Shown: positions 1-5,632 of the stretch, in pieces
How positions within the stretch are numbered: position 1 is the first letter of the stretch
Layout: every line of letters starts with the position of its first letter
Assembly (NCBI GenBank): GCA_030040525.1
Contig: JASHTN010000385.1
Span: 1-5,632 of the forward strand
Reading direction: 5' to 3'
DNA length: 5,632 nt
DNA from: Gammaproteobacteria bacterium
Lineage (GTDB): Bacteria; Pseudomonadota; Gammaproteobacteria; Steroidobacterales; Steroidobacteraceae
Program-made: the position numbers and the translations under genes
The notes under the pieces: model-generated
Seen by the model: only the letters and a program-made list of their open reading frames with translations
The model's database searches: none
What the model was told of the DNA's origin: nothing

Positions 1-2598
1 GTGACGGCCGATCGGCTCGAGCTGGCCGTCGCTCCCGCGCCCGGGCTGTGGAGCCTGCGGCTCGCCGGGCGGGTGCGTGAGGCGAGCCTGGATTACGACG
101 CACGGCGGCCCCCCGGCACGCGGCTGCAGAGCGCCGCCGCGCTCGAGGACCTCGAGCTCAGCGCGCCGGACGGCGCTGTAGCGCTCGCAGGTCTGGCGGC
201 CTCGGTCGAGGGCGAGGATGGACGGCTGCGCGCGGCGTTGAGTGCGCACGATGCCCGCCTCACGCTCGCGCGCCCGTCGGGCATCGCCGTCGCCGGCGTG
301 CGGGTCGGCGCGCACCTGGCGCTCGAGACCGCGCGCGGCTGGCGGCTCAGCAGCCGCGACCTGCGCCTCGACGCCGGTGCGCTCGCGCTGCGCTTCGCAG
401 GTGCGGTGAGCGGCACGCACGCCGGCGGGCATCCGCGCATCGATGCGCACCTGCAGCTGACGGGCGCGGACGTCGTACTGCTGCAGCGGTTGCTCGGCAC
501 GGCGCCGTTCGCAGCGCTCGGAGCTGTCCCCGGGGAGCTGGCCGCGGGCCGTATCGACAACGCCGACCTCGAAATGCGCGGCCCGCTCGATGAGCCCCTG
601 CCCTGGAGGAGCGCCGGCGCGCGCTTCTCGGGCAGGCTCGAGCTGCGCGCGGCGAGCCTCATCGACCCCGAGCTCTGGCCCGAGATCCGCGGCCTCGATG
701 CGCAGGTCGCCTGGCAGGGCGCGGACGTGCGCGCCGCCGTCACGGCGGCCGAGGCCGGCACGTTCAGGCTCGAGTCAGGCGCGATCGAGTGGAATCGGCA
801 CACGGTGCACTTCAGCGGGCGAGTCACCGGCGCAGCGCAGGAGGCGCTCGCCTGGCTGCGCGGCCATCCCGAGCTGAGTCAGTACGCCCCCCGCCTCGAG
901 AACCTCGACATGCGCGGCAATACACTCGTCGATTTCGACATCCGCACGCCGGCGCTGACCGCGCGCGCCGCAAGCCCGCACGCGGTCCACTCGCGGTTCG
1001 CGGCGCTGCTCGACGGCGTGCGGCTGCGCCCGGTCGAGGGGCTGCCGCCGATCGACGCGCTGCGCGGCACACTCGCCGTGAGCGACGGTCGCCTGCAGCG
1101 CTCGACCCTGACCGGGAGCTGGCTCGGAGGCCCGGTCGTCCTCACCGTCAGCGAGCGGCGCACGGGCGCGGGCGGCGCCCTCGCGGTGAGTGGCCACGGA
1201 CTCATCAACGTCAGCCGGGCGCTGCTCGCTGCGAGTGCACTGGCACCCGGTCCCGAGGCGCTGTCCGGTGGCGCTGAATGGAACGCTGACTTCAGGCAAG
1301 TGCCGACCGCAGGGGGCGCCGCGCTGCGCTGGCGCGCACGCCTCGACTCGAGCCTGCTTGGAGTCGCGAGCCGCCTGCCGGAGCCGCTCGGCAAGAGCGC
1401 GGCAACGGCGCTGCCGCTGCACGTGGAGCTTTCCGGAAGCGACGCTGCCGGTGAGCTGCGCTTGGCGCTCGGCGAGCGGCTGCACGCGGTGGCGGCGCTG
1501 GCCCGTCAGGGCGAGCTCTGGCAGGTCGCGCGCGGCGCACTCTCCCTCGGGGCGAGCCGGCCCGAGCTGCCCCCCGCGCCCGTGATGCTCGTGAGCGGAA
1601 CGGTGAGTCGGGTGGATCTCCCGGCCTGCGTGGCACTCTGGCGGGGACTGGCTCATAGCCCCGGCTGGCCGGCACTGCACGCCGAGGTGACGGCGGCCGA
1701 GCTCGTCGCCCTCGGCGCCGTGTATCGCGGGGTCAGCCTGACGGCGGACTCGACGGGCGGCAGCGATACGCTCAGGGTCGCCTCGCCGGATCTGTCGGCG
1801 GAGGTGCGCTGGCCGGAAATCGCGGGACCCGCGACGCTCTCGATCAAGAACCTCAGGTGGCAGGGACACTCCCTCGGCCGCCTCACGGCCCTGATCAGCC
1901 TCAAGGGCGGCAGCACCCTCGAGGCGGCCGATATCCGTCTCAGCGGCTCGAGCGACGAGGCGCATGGTGCGCTGCACTGCGAGGCGGCTGCCTGCGGGCT
2001 GAAATTCGCCCTCGAGAGCGCACAGCCCGAAGCGACGCTCGCCCAGTTCGGGCTGCGCGGCGACGTGAGCGCCGCGCACGGCCGGCTCGAGGGCGAGCTG
2101 GACTGGCAGTCCCAGGGATCCCTGCCGGCGCTTGCAACGGCTACGGGCCGGCTGCATATACAGCTCGACGACGGCACGACGCGGGTTGCCGCGGCGGCCG
2201 AGGCAGCGCCTGCGGCTGAGCCCCTGGCGCTGCTCATCGTGCCGGCGCTGATCGCCGGCACCGGCTCGCCGGAGTTGCGCTTTGCGAGCCTGGCGGCGGA
2301 TTTCACGCTGCGGGGCGGCCAGGCGATCACCTCCGACCTGCACTTCGACGGCGACGCCGAGATTCTGATGAGTGGCCGTGTGGGGTTGCTGGCGCATGAC
2401 TACGACGGGCAGCTGTGGATCTGGCAGGGCGGGGAGCGGCTGCCGGCCGCGCTGCGGGGACTTGCGCCCGCACCGAGGATTGCCGCCTTGTGGCTGTCGC
2501 TGCGGTCCCTGATCACCGGCGGGACGGCGGACCGCAAGCACAGCGTGCTGCACCTGCGCGGCAGCTGGGACGAGCCGGTCGTGACGGTGAGCGAATAG
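1..2598 (+). CDS. yhdP: YhdP family AsmA-like envelope protein, C-terminal part (5'-truncated by window edge)
   Basis: This is an 865-codon reading frame, open from the first base and ending in TAG at 2596-2598. The GTG at base 1 is unlikely to be the true start, because YhdP of E. coli is about 1,266 residues with an N-terminal membrane anchor. About 400 residues, including that anchor, are therefore probably upstream. The visible part is an alternation of short hydrophobic beta-type segments, as expected for the long AsmA/TamB-like beta groove. Residues about 761-803 carry the conserved YhdP tail pattern (F-ASLAADF, then GDAEILMSGRVGLLAHDYD), and residues 854-859 are the terminal GSWDEP motif. 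Family members (YhdP, TamB, YdbH) are inner-membrane-anchored periplasmic proteins that move phospholipids to the outer membrane. The next gene starts 16 bases downstream on the same strand, and the order yhdP-nit-tldD supports the call. Only three Cys were noted (543, 660, 665). Assignment to the family is firm; transport direction or lipid preference cannot be read from sequence. Confidence 0.9.
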   Translation: MTADRLELAVAPAPGLWSLRLAGRVREASLDYDARRPPGTRLQSAAALEDLELSAPDGAVALAGLAASVEGEDGRLRAALSAHDARLTLARPSGIAVAGVRVGAHLALETARGWRLSSRDLRLDAGALALRFAGAVSGTHAGGHPRIDAHLQLTGADVVLLQRLLGTAPFAALGAVPGELAAGRIDNADLEMRGPLDEPLPWRSAGARFSGRLELRAASLIDPELWPEIRGLDAQVAWQGADVRAAVTAAEAGTFRLESGAIEWNRHTVHFSGRVTGAAQEALAWLRGHPELSQYAPRLENLDMRGNTLVDFDIRTPALTARAASPHAVHSRFAALLDGVRLRPVEGLPPIDALRGTLAVSDGRLQRSTLTGSWLGGPVVLTVSERRTGAGGALAVSGHGLINVSRALLAASALAPGPEALSGGAEWNADFRQVPTAGGAALRWRARLDSSLLGVASRLPEPLGKSAATALPLHVELSGSDAAGELRLALGERLHAVAALARQGELWQVARGALSLGASRPELPPAPVMLVSGTVSRVDLPACVALWRGLAHSPGWPALHAEVTAAELVALGAVYRGVSLTADSTGGSDTLRVASPDLSAEVRWPEIAGPATLSIKNLRWQGHSLGRLTALISLKGGSTLEAADIRLSGSSDEAHGALHCEAAACGLKFALESAQPEATLAQFGLRGDVSAAHGRLEGELDWQSQGSLPALATATGRLHIQLDDGTTRVAAAAEAAPAAEPLALLIVPALIAGTGSPELRFASLAADFTLRGGQAITSDLHFDGDAEILMSGRVGLLAHDYDGQLWIWQGGERLPAALRGLAPAPRIAALWLSLRSLITGGTADRKHSVLHLRGSWDEPVVTVSE

Positions 2599-2614
2599 GA
2601 GACGGACGAAAGCC

Positions 2615-3442
2615 ATGAAGGTTGCGGCGCTGCAGATGACCTCCGGTCCCGACGTCACGGCGAATCTCGCCCAGGCGCGCGCGCTGCTCGAGGAGGCGGC
2701 CGGGCGTGGCGCGCAGCTCGCGGCCCTGCCCGAGAACTTCTCGTTCATGGGACTGAAGGATGCCGACAAGCGCGCCGTGGCGGAGGCCGACGGCGCAGGT
2801 ACGGTGCAAGAGTTCCTCGCCGCGACTGCACGGCAGCTGAAGGTGTGGATCGTGGCCGGCACCGTGCCGCTGCAGAGCGGCGCGGATGGCCGCGTCGCGG
2901 CGGCCTGCCTCGTATACGCCGCGGATGGCCGGCGTGCCGCGCGCTACGACAAGATCCACCTTTTCGATGTCGACATCCCGGGCCGCGCCGAAAGCTATCG
3001 CGAGTCGACGCACGTCGCTCCGGGTACCGGGCCCACGGTGCTCGACACCCCCGTCGGGCGGCTCGGCCTTTCGGTGTGCTACGACGTGCGCTTCCCCGAG
3101 CTCTACCGGCAGTTGAGCGCCCTCGGTGCCGAGCTGCTGGCGGTGCCGTCCGCCTTCACCGGTCCGACCGGTCGCGCGCACTGGGAGACGCTGCTGCGGG
3201 CGCGCGCCATCGAGAACCTCTGCTACGTCATTGCGCCGGCGCAGTCGGGCTTCCATCCGAGTGGACGCGAGACCTACGGCGACAGCATGATCGTCGATTA
3301 CTGGGGCCGGATCCTCAACCGCGTGCCGCGCGGCCGGGGGTGCGCGCTCGCGGAGATCGATCTGATGCGCCAGCGCGGCGTGCGCGAGAGCTTCCCGGCG
3401 CTGCGGCACCGTGTGCTCGCGGCCGCGCCCCAACCGACATGA
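2615..3442 (+). CDS. Carbon-nitrogen hydrolase, Nit1-type (probable deaminated glutathione amidase)
   Basis: The 275-residue protein has the usual length of a single-domain nitrilase-superfamily enzyme. The catalytic triad is complete: Glu40 in ALPENFSFMG, Lys113 in YDKIHLFDVDIPG and Cys155 in LSVCYDVRFPELYR. Glu130 sits where family members carry the second glutamate. The run PSAFTGPTGRAHWETLLRARAIE (177-200, with AHWE as key motif) followed by CYVIAPAQSG and YGDSMIVDYWG resembles Nit1/YbeM more than Nit2. Nit1 enzymes hydrolyse deaminated glutathione, a transamination by-product, to alpha-ketoglutarate and Cys-Gly in the cytoplasm. Omega-amidase or another amidase activity is the alternative. 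The start at 2615 gives the canonical MKVAALQMTSG amino end. The best Shine-Dalgarno, AGGAG at 2597-2601, overlaps the yhdP stop and is 13 bases from the ATG, which is rather far, so coupling to yhdP translation is likely. The 3' end overlaps tldD. Family is certain; the exact substrate is inferred. Confidence 0.93.
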   Translation: MKVAALQMTSGPDVTANLAQARALLEEAAGRGAQLAALPENFSFMGLKDADKRAVAEADGAGTVQEFLAATARQLKVWIVAGTVPLQSGADGRVAAACLVYAADGRRAARYDKIHLFDVDIPGRAESYRESTHVAPGTGPTVLDTPVGRLGLSVCYDVRFPELYRQLSALGAELLAVPSAFTGPTGRAHWETLLRARAIENLCYVIAPAQSGFHPSGRETYGDSMIVDYWGRILNRVPRGRGCALAEIDLMRQRGVRESFPALRHRVLAAAPQPT

Positions 3443-4881
3443 GCAACGATCCCCTGCAGATGGCCCGCCAGCTGATGCTCGCACCCGGCGGGCTCGACGA
3501 CCGGCGGCTCGACGGGGTGTTCGGCGAGGTGCTGAGCCACTCGGTGGACTTCGCGGATCTCTACTTCCAGCACTCCCAGCAGGAGTCCTGGTCGCTCGAG
3601 GACGGCATCGTCAAGGACGGCAGCGCGAGCATCGAGCAGGGGGTCGGCGTGCGGGCGCTTGCCGGTGAGAAGACCGGATTCGCCTATTCGGACGAGATCG
3701 TGCTGCCGGCGCTCGAGGAAGCCGCACACGCCGCGCGCGCCATCGCCGCGCACGGCGGCGACCGCGCGCTCTGCCCGTGGCGCGTGCAGCGGGGCCACGC
3801 GCTGTACCTGCCGGACGACCCGGTGACCTCGCTCGCCGCCGCCGACAAGGTCGCGTGGCTCGAGCGCGTCGATCGCGAGGCGCGGCGTCTCGATCCGCGC
3901 ATCGTGCACGTGAATGCGAGCGTCGTCGCGGTGCACGAGGTCGTGCTGGTCGCGACCAGCGAGGGGCAGCTGGCGGCCGACGTGCGCCCGCTGGTGCGCT
4001 TCAACGTCTCGGTGCTGGTCGAGCAGCACGGGCGGCGCGAGCAGGGTTATGCCGGCGCCGGCGGGCGCTACTCGCTCGCGGAGCTCGTGGCCGGCGACCG
4101 GCCACTGGCGCTGGCGCGCGAGGCGGTACGCCAGGCGCTGGTGAACCTGGAAGCGGTGCCGGCCCCGGCCGGCGCCATGACCGTGGTGCTGGGTCCGGGC
4201 TGGCCCGGGATCCTGCTGCACGAGGCGATCGGCCACGGACTGGAGGGCGACTTCAACCGCAAGGGCACCTCGGCCTTCGCCAACCGCATCGGCGAGCGTG
4301 TCGCGGCCGCGGAGTGCACCGTGGTGGACGACGGCACGCTCGCCGCACGCCGCGGCTCGCTCAACATCGACGACGAAGGTACCCCGACCCGGTGCACCAC
4401 GCTCATCGAGAATGGCGTGCTGCGCGGCTACATGCATGACCGCCTCAACGCGCGGCTCACGGGCGCGCCGCTCACCGGCAACGGCCGGCGCGAATCCTTC
4501 GCTCACATGACGCTGCCGCGCATGACCAACACCTACATGCGCGCCGGCCCGCACGACCCCGAGGAGATCCTGCGCTCGGTGCGGCGCGGCATCTACGCGG
4601 TGAATTTCGGCGGCGGGCAGGTGGACATCACCTCCGGCAAGTTCGTCTTCTCGGCGAGCGAGGCCTACGCGATCGAGAACGGCCGCCTCGGCGCGCCGCT
4701 CAAGGGTGCGACCCTGATCGGCAACGGGCCGGACGTGCTGACACGCGTCACCATGGTCGGCAACGATCTGAAGCTCGACGACGGCGTCGGCACCTGCGGC
4801 AAGGACGGGCAGAGCGTGCCGGTCGGCGTCGGCCAGCCGACGCTGAAGATCGAGAGCCTGACGGTCGGCGGCACGGCCTGA
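3439..4881 (+). CDS. tldD: Metalloprotease TldD
   Basis: The 480-residue product is one residue shorter than E. coli TldD and close to it along the whole length. The N-terminal part shows DLYFQ (40-44), ESWSLEDGIVKDG (49-61) and QGVGVRALAGEKTGFAY (67-83). The zinc site is HEAIGH (His261, Glu262, His265) followed by GLEGDFNRKG, and the third ligand is Cys453 in GTCGKDGQSVPVGVGQP. The end, LTVGGTA, is identical to the E. coli end. TldD forms a cytoplasmic heterodimer with TldE (PmbA), and in this pair TldD carries the metal. The complex degrades unfolded short peptides and matures or degrades small proteins such as microcin B17 and CcdA. The frame is open far upstream, but ATG 3439 is chosen because it gives the family N terminus and overlaps the nit stop as ATGA. 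No Shine-Dalgarno precedes it, so translation is probably coupled to the nit gene. No pmbA is visible in the window. Confidence 0.97.
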   Translation: MSNDPLQMARQLMLAPGGLDDRRLDGVFGEVLSHSVDFADLYFQHSQQESWSLEDGIVKDGSASIEQGVGVRALAGEKTGFAYSDEIVLPALEEAAHAARAIAAHGGDRALCPWRVQRGHALYLPDDPVTSLAAADKVAWLERVDREARRLDPRIVHVNASVVAVHEVVLVATSEGQLAADVRPLVRFNVSVLVEQHGRREQGYAGAGGRYSLAELVAGDRPLALAREAVRQALVNLEAVPAPAGAMTVVLGPGWPGILLHEAIGHGLEGDFNRKGTSAFANRIGERVAAAECTVVDDGTLAARRGSLNIDDEGTPTRCTTLIENGVLRGYMHDRLNARLTGAPLTGNGRRESFAHMTLPRMTNTYMRAGPHDPEEILRSVRRGIYAVNFGGGQVDITSGKFVFSASEAYAIENGRLGAPLKGATLIGNGPDVLTRVTMVGNDLKLDDGVGTCGKDGQSVPVGVGQPTLKIESLTVGGTA

Positions 4882-4901
4882 AGAGCCTGAGCATCGGCGG
4901 C
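4853..4901 (+). repeat. Imperfect direct repeat: tldD tail copied just beyond its stop
   Basis: Bases 4853-4872 (the codons for the SLTVGG end of TldD) and 4882-4901 match at 17 of 20 positions: both start AGAGCCTGA and end TCGGCGGC, and only the three central bases differ. The copies are 29 bases apart, so the second copy is out of frame and lies after the TGA at 4879-4881. Read in its own frame it would encode SLSIGG. This looks like a small tandem duplication of the gene end, although GC-rich sequence raises the chance of coincidence. Confidence 0.55.
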
Positions 4902-4940
4902 GAAGATTGCAGCCATATGACCGTGCTGTCGCCGTGGCGC

Positions 4941-4974
4941 GACGCAATGCGGCGTCACTCGAACTCGGCGCCGC
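4941..4974. repeat. Overlapping short inverted repeats downstream of tldD
   Basis: GACGC (4941-4945) pairs with GCGTC (4952-4956) over a 6-base loop. GCGGCG (4949-4954) pairs with CGCCGC (4969-4974) over a 14-base loop. The two pairings share bases and exclude each other. No T-run follows, so this is not a standard intrinsic terminator. It lies in the possible promoter region upstream of the 69-codon gene and could be an operator-like site. Stems this short arise easily at this GC content. Confidence 0.3.
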
Positions 4975-4982
4975 GACATAAT
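4954..4982 (+). promoter_or_regulatory. Possible sigma70-type promoter for the 69-codon gene
   Basis: CATAAT at 4977-4982 matches the -10 consensus TATAAT at five of six positions and stands out in GC-rich surroundings. With a 17-base spacer the -35 hexamer is GTCACT (4954-4959), only three of six matches to TTGACA. Transcription would begin near 4989-4990, directly before the stem-loop at 4991-5045. The weak -35 keeps confidence low; an activator could compensate. Confidence 0.4.
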
Positions 4983-4990
4983 GGCAGCAG

Positions 4991-5045
4991 GCGCACGGAC
5001 TCTGTGATGGCGGGCACGGCCCGTCCGGCTGTGAGTCCGTAGCGT
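4991..5045 (+). other. Two-tier stem-loop in the leader of the 69-codon gene
   Basis: The outer stem is a perfect 8-bp pairing, ACGGACTC (4995-5002) with GAGTCCGT (5033-5040). It is extended after a bulged A (5041) by 4992-4994 with 5042-5044 and a possible G-U pair 4991/5045. Inside it lies a 7-bp hairpin, 5009-5015 with 5019-5025, containing one G-U pair and closed by the triloop ACG. The two stems are separated by an internal loop of 6 and 7 bases. No T-run follows, so it is not an intrinsic terminator. It ends about 30 bases before the AGGAG of the next gene. It could stabilise the 5' end, bind a protein or ligand, or be a separate small RNA. I do not recognise a known riboswitch class. 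Confidence 0.5.
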
Positions 5046-5087
5046 GCTTTCCCCAGAATCTGCTTCGCGCTTACAGGAGCCACCGCC

Positions 5088-5297
5088 ATGCAGGGCCAGC
5101 CGACGCTCGCCGACACCGCGACTCTGAAACTCCCGCCCGAGCTGCTGGCCGCGGCCAAGCGCCTGGGCGGCGACCGCCCGCCCGACTTCAGGGTCGAAGG
5201 TTGGAAGCCGACGCTGTTGGAGCGGCTCGCACGCCTGTTCGGACGGGCAGACAAGCCGGTTCGGCCGCCGCTGGCGCACAAAGCCAAGCAAAGTTAG
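5088..5297 (+). CDS. Small basic protein of unknown function (69 residues)
   Basis: I do not recognise this gene. Its reality is supported by an excellent Shine-Dalgarno, AGGAG at 5075-5079, eight bases before the ATG, and by the promoter-like site and structured leader upstream. The product is soluble, with no signal peptide or membrane helix. It has 13 Lys/Arg against 7 Asp/Glu and a basic end (PVRPPLAHKAKQS). Two helices are likely: residues about 16-26 (PPELLAAAKRL) and 41-53 (PTLLERLARLFGR), the latter amphipathic, with a Pro-rich turn RPPDF (30-34) and GWKP (38-41) between them. TLKLPPELLAAAKRL loosely resembles the strand-helix start of ribbon-helix-helix proteins, but the remainder does not clearly complete that fold. 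It starts 206 bases after tldD and is probably transcribed separately. It could be a small regulator or a membrane- or protein-docking peptide; this is conjecture. Confidence 0.65.
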   Translation: MQGQPTLADTATLKLPPELLAAAKRLGGDRPPDFRVEGWKPTLLERLARLFGRADKPVRPPLAHKAKQS

Positions 5298-5307
5298 AAG
5301 TTTGTTC

Positions 5308-5341
5308 GCGCGGCGGCCATCCGCCGGTACCACCGCCGCGC
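5308..5341 (+). repeat. Strong inverted repeat between the two small genes
   Basis: GCGCGGCGG (5308-5316) pairs perfectly with CCGCCGCGC (5333-5341) over a 16-base loop. An alternative, CGGCGG (5311-5316) with CCGCCG (5321-5326), closes a 4-base loop and uses the same left arm, so the two folds exclude each other. There is no T-run after either, which argues against a standard intrinsic terminator. The element begins 11 bases after the stop of the 69-codon gene and may protect its mRNA 3' end or separate its expression from the next gene. Confidence 0.45.
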
Positions 5342-5363
5342 CGGCCACGTTAGGATGGCCGGC
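5340..5363 (+). promoter_or_regulatory. Hairpin holding the AGGA in its loop, abutting the ATG of the membrane protein gene
   Basis: GCCGGCCA (5340-5347) pairs perfectly with TGGCCGGC (5356-5363). The 8-base loop CGTTAGGA (5348-5355) contains AGGA, which is at proper distance (eight bases) from the ATG at 5364. The hairpin ends at the base immediately before that ATG, so a ribosome would have to open it. The same DNA reads TAGGAT (5351-5356), a plausible -10 box that would place transcription start at or beside the ATG and give a leaderless mRNA. The -35 region is poor (TACCAC at 5328-5333). Confidence 0.45.
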
Positions 5364-5624
5364 ATGGACCGCCCGGCGCGCCGCCTCTCCCGTCCCCTCT
5401 ACGAAGGGCTGCCGTGGCTTTACATGGGCTGCGGCCTCGCGGCGCTGCTGGCGAGCTACCTGCTGGCCGCGCACGGCGCGGCGAGCCTGATCGTCGGCTG
5501 CCTGGGGCTGCTCATGCTGGTCGGTGGCATCGTGGTACTGCTGCGCCGGCGCGATTACCGGGCGCTGCGCTCGGAATACGCCGACCCCGACGCGCTCGGC
5601 CGCAGCGACCGGTCGCAGCCTTAA
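5364..5624 (+). CDS. Small membrane protein of unknown function, two predicted transmembrane helices (86 residues)
   Basis: I cannot name this family. The product begins MDRPARRLSRPLYEGLPWLYMG. Hydrophobic helices are at about 16-36 and 40-60, separated only by a short AHGA turn, which makes a helical hairpin. Arg-rich flanks (R3, R6, R7, R10 and RRRDYR at 61-66) predict both ends in the cytoplasm. The polar tail after residue 66 is acidic/basic and short. Cys23 and Cys46 lie one in each helix. An alternative ATG at 5355 would add three residues, but it has no Shine-Dalgarno. ATG 5364 has AGGA eight bases upstream (5352-5355) and is preferred. The stop is TAA at 5622-5624, and the window ends eight bases later. 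The gene follows the 69-codon gene by 66 bases of hairpin-rich sequence, so co-transcription is possible but unproven. The hydrophobic, well-patterned product makes chance coding unlikely. Confidence 0.78.
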   Translation: MDRPARRLSRPLYEGLPWLYMGCGLAALLASYLLAAHGAASLIVGCLGLLMLVGGIVVLLRRRDYRALRSEYADPDALGRSDRSQP

Positions 5625-5632
5625 GCGGGCTG

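Noticed and set aside
1..3. GTG at base 1 as the true start of yhdP
   Set aside because: The frame is open at the window edge, there is no upstream sequence to judge, and the product lacks the N-terminal membrane anchor and about 400 residues of the family.
1978..1995. Cys660/Cys665 of the YhdP part as a special disulfide or metal site
   Set aside because: Two Cys five residues apart could form a periplasmic disulfide, but nothing else supports a motif there.
775..2862. 695-codon open frame on the - strand across the yhdP part
   Set aside because: It lies antisense to a recognisable YhdP protein. The product is rich in Arg, Ala, Gln and His without domain patterns, as expected when a GC-rich gene is read backwards.
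2845..3438. Upstream in-frame extension of tldD
   Set aside because: The extension overlaps the nit gene, encodes Arg/Pro-rich sequence unlike TldD, and would make the protein far longer than the family's 480 or so residues.
3298..4947. 549-codon open frame on the - strand across tldD
   Set aside because: It is fully antisense to a conserved TldD and has a low-complexity Arg/Ala/His-rich product. It is a codon-bias shadow.
4917..5042. 41-codon frame starting at ATG 4917, in the intergenic region after tldD
   Set aside because: It has no convincing ribosome binding site and an unstructured Arg/Ser-rich product, and it runs through the candidate promoter and leader hairpin.
4991..5045. Intrinsic terminator for tldD
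   Set aside because: The stem-loop is strong, but no T-run follows; the next bases are mixed (GTGCTTTCCCC).
4665..5474. 269-codon - strand frame covering the end of tldD and the small genes
   Set aside because: It is antisense to tldD and to the well-supported 69-codon gene, and its product shows no family features.

Overview
The window is very GC-rich chromosomal DNA, read almost entirely on the + strand. Gene content and order (yhdP, a Nit-type amidohydrolase, then tldD) are characteristic of Gammaproteobacteria. The same run, usually preceded by rng and followed by yjgA and pmbA/tldE, is known from Pseudomonas and relatives. The composition and the extra Nit gene fit a high-GC lineage of the Xanthomonadales, Nevskiales or Chromatiales type, but the sequence alone does not fix the genus. 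I see no mobile element, CRISPR array, rRNA or tRNA.

Layout. Bases 1-2598 are the C-terminal two thirds of a YhdP/AsmA-like envelope protein whose start lies upstream of the window. After a 16-base gap comes a complete Nit1-type carbon-nitrogen hydrolase (2615-3442) with an intact Glu-Lys-Cys active site. Its stop overlaps the start of tldD (3439-4881) in an ATGA junction. TldD is full length, with its HEAIGH zinc site and the distal Cys ligand. These three genes look like one operon. They probably do unrelated housekeeping jobs: phospholipid traffic between membranes, repair of a damaged glutathione by-product, and peptide or protein processing with a TldE partner that is not in view.

The second part (4882-5632) is different: short genes with structured spacers. 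A 206-base intergenic stretch begins with an imperfect copy of the last bases of tldD. It then holds a possible sigma70-type promoter and a two-tier stem-loop placed almost exactly where a transcript would begin. Next is a 69-codon gene of unknown function with a very good ribosome binding site (5088-5297). A 66-base spacer made largely of hairpins follows, and then a gene for an 86-residue protein with two predicted membrane helices (5364-5624). The AGGA upstream of that gene sits in the loop of an 8-bp hairpin that ends at the base before the ATG. The same bases could instead be a -10 element for a leaderless transcript.

The most interesting material is this short-gene tail: two unrecognised small proteins, the leader structure, the hairpin-embedded start and the tldD tail duplication. 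The three large genes are well understood and intact. Nothing here is clearly a new multi-gene system.
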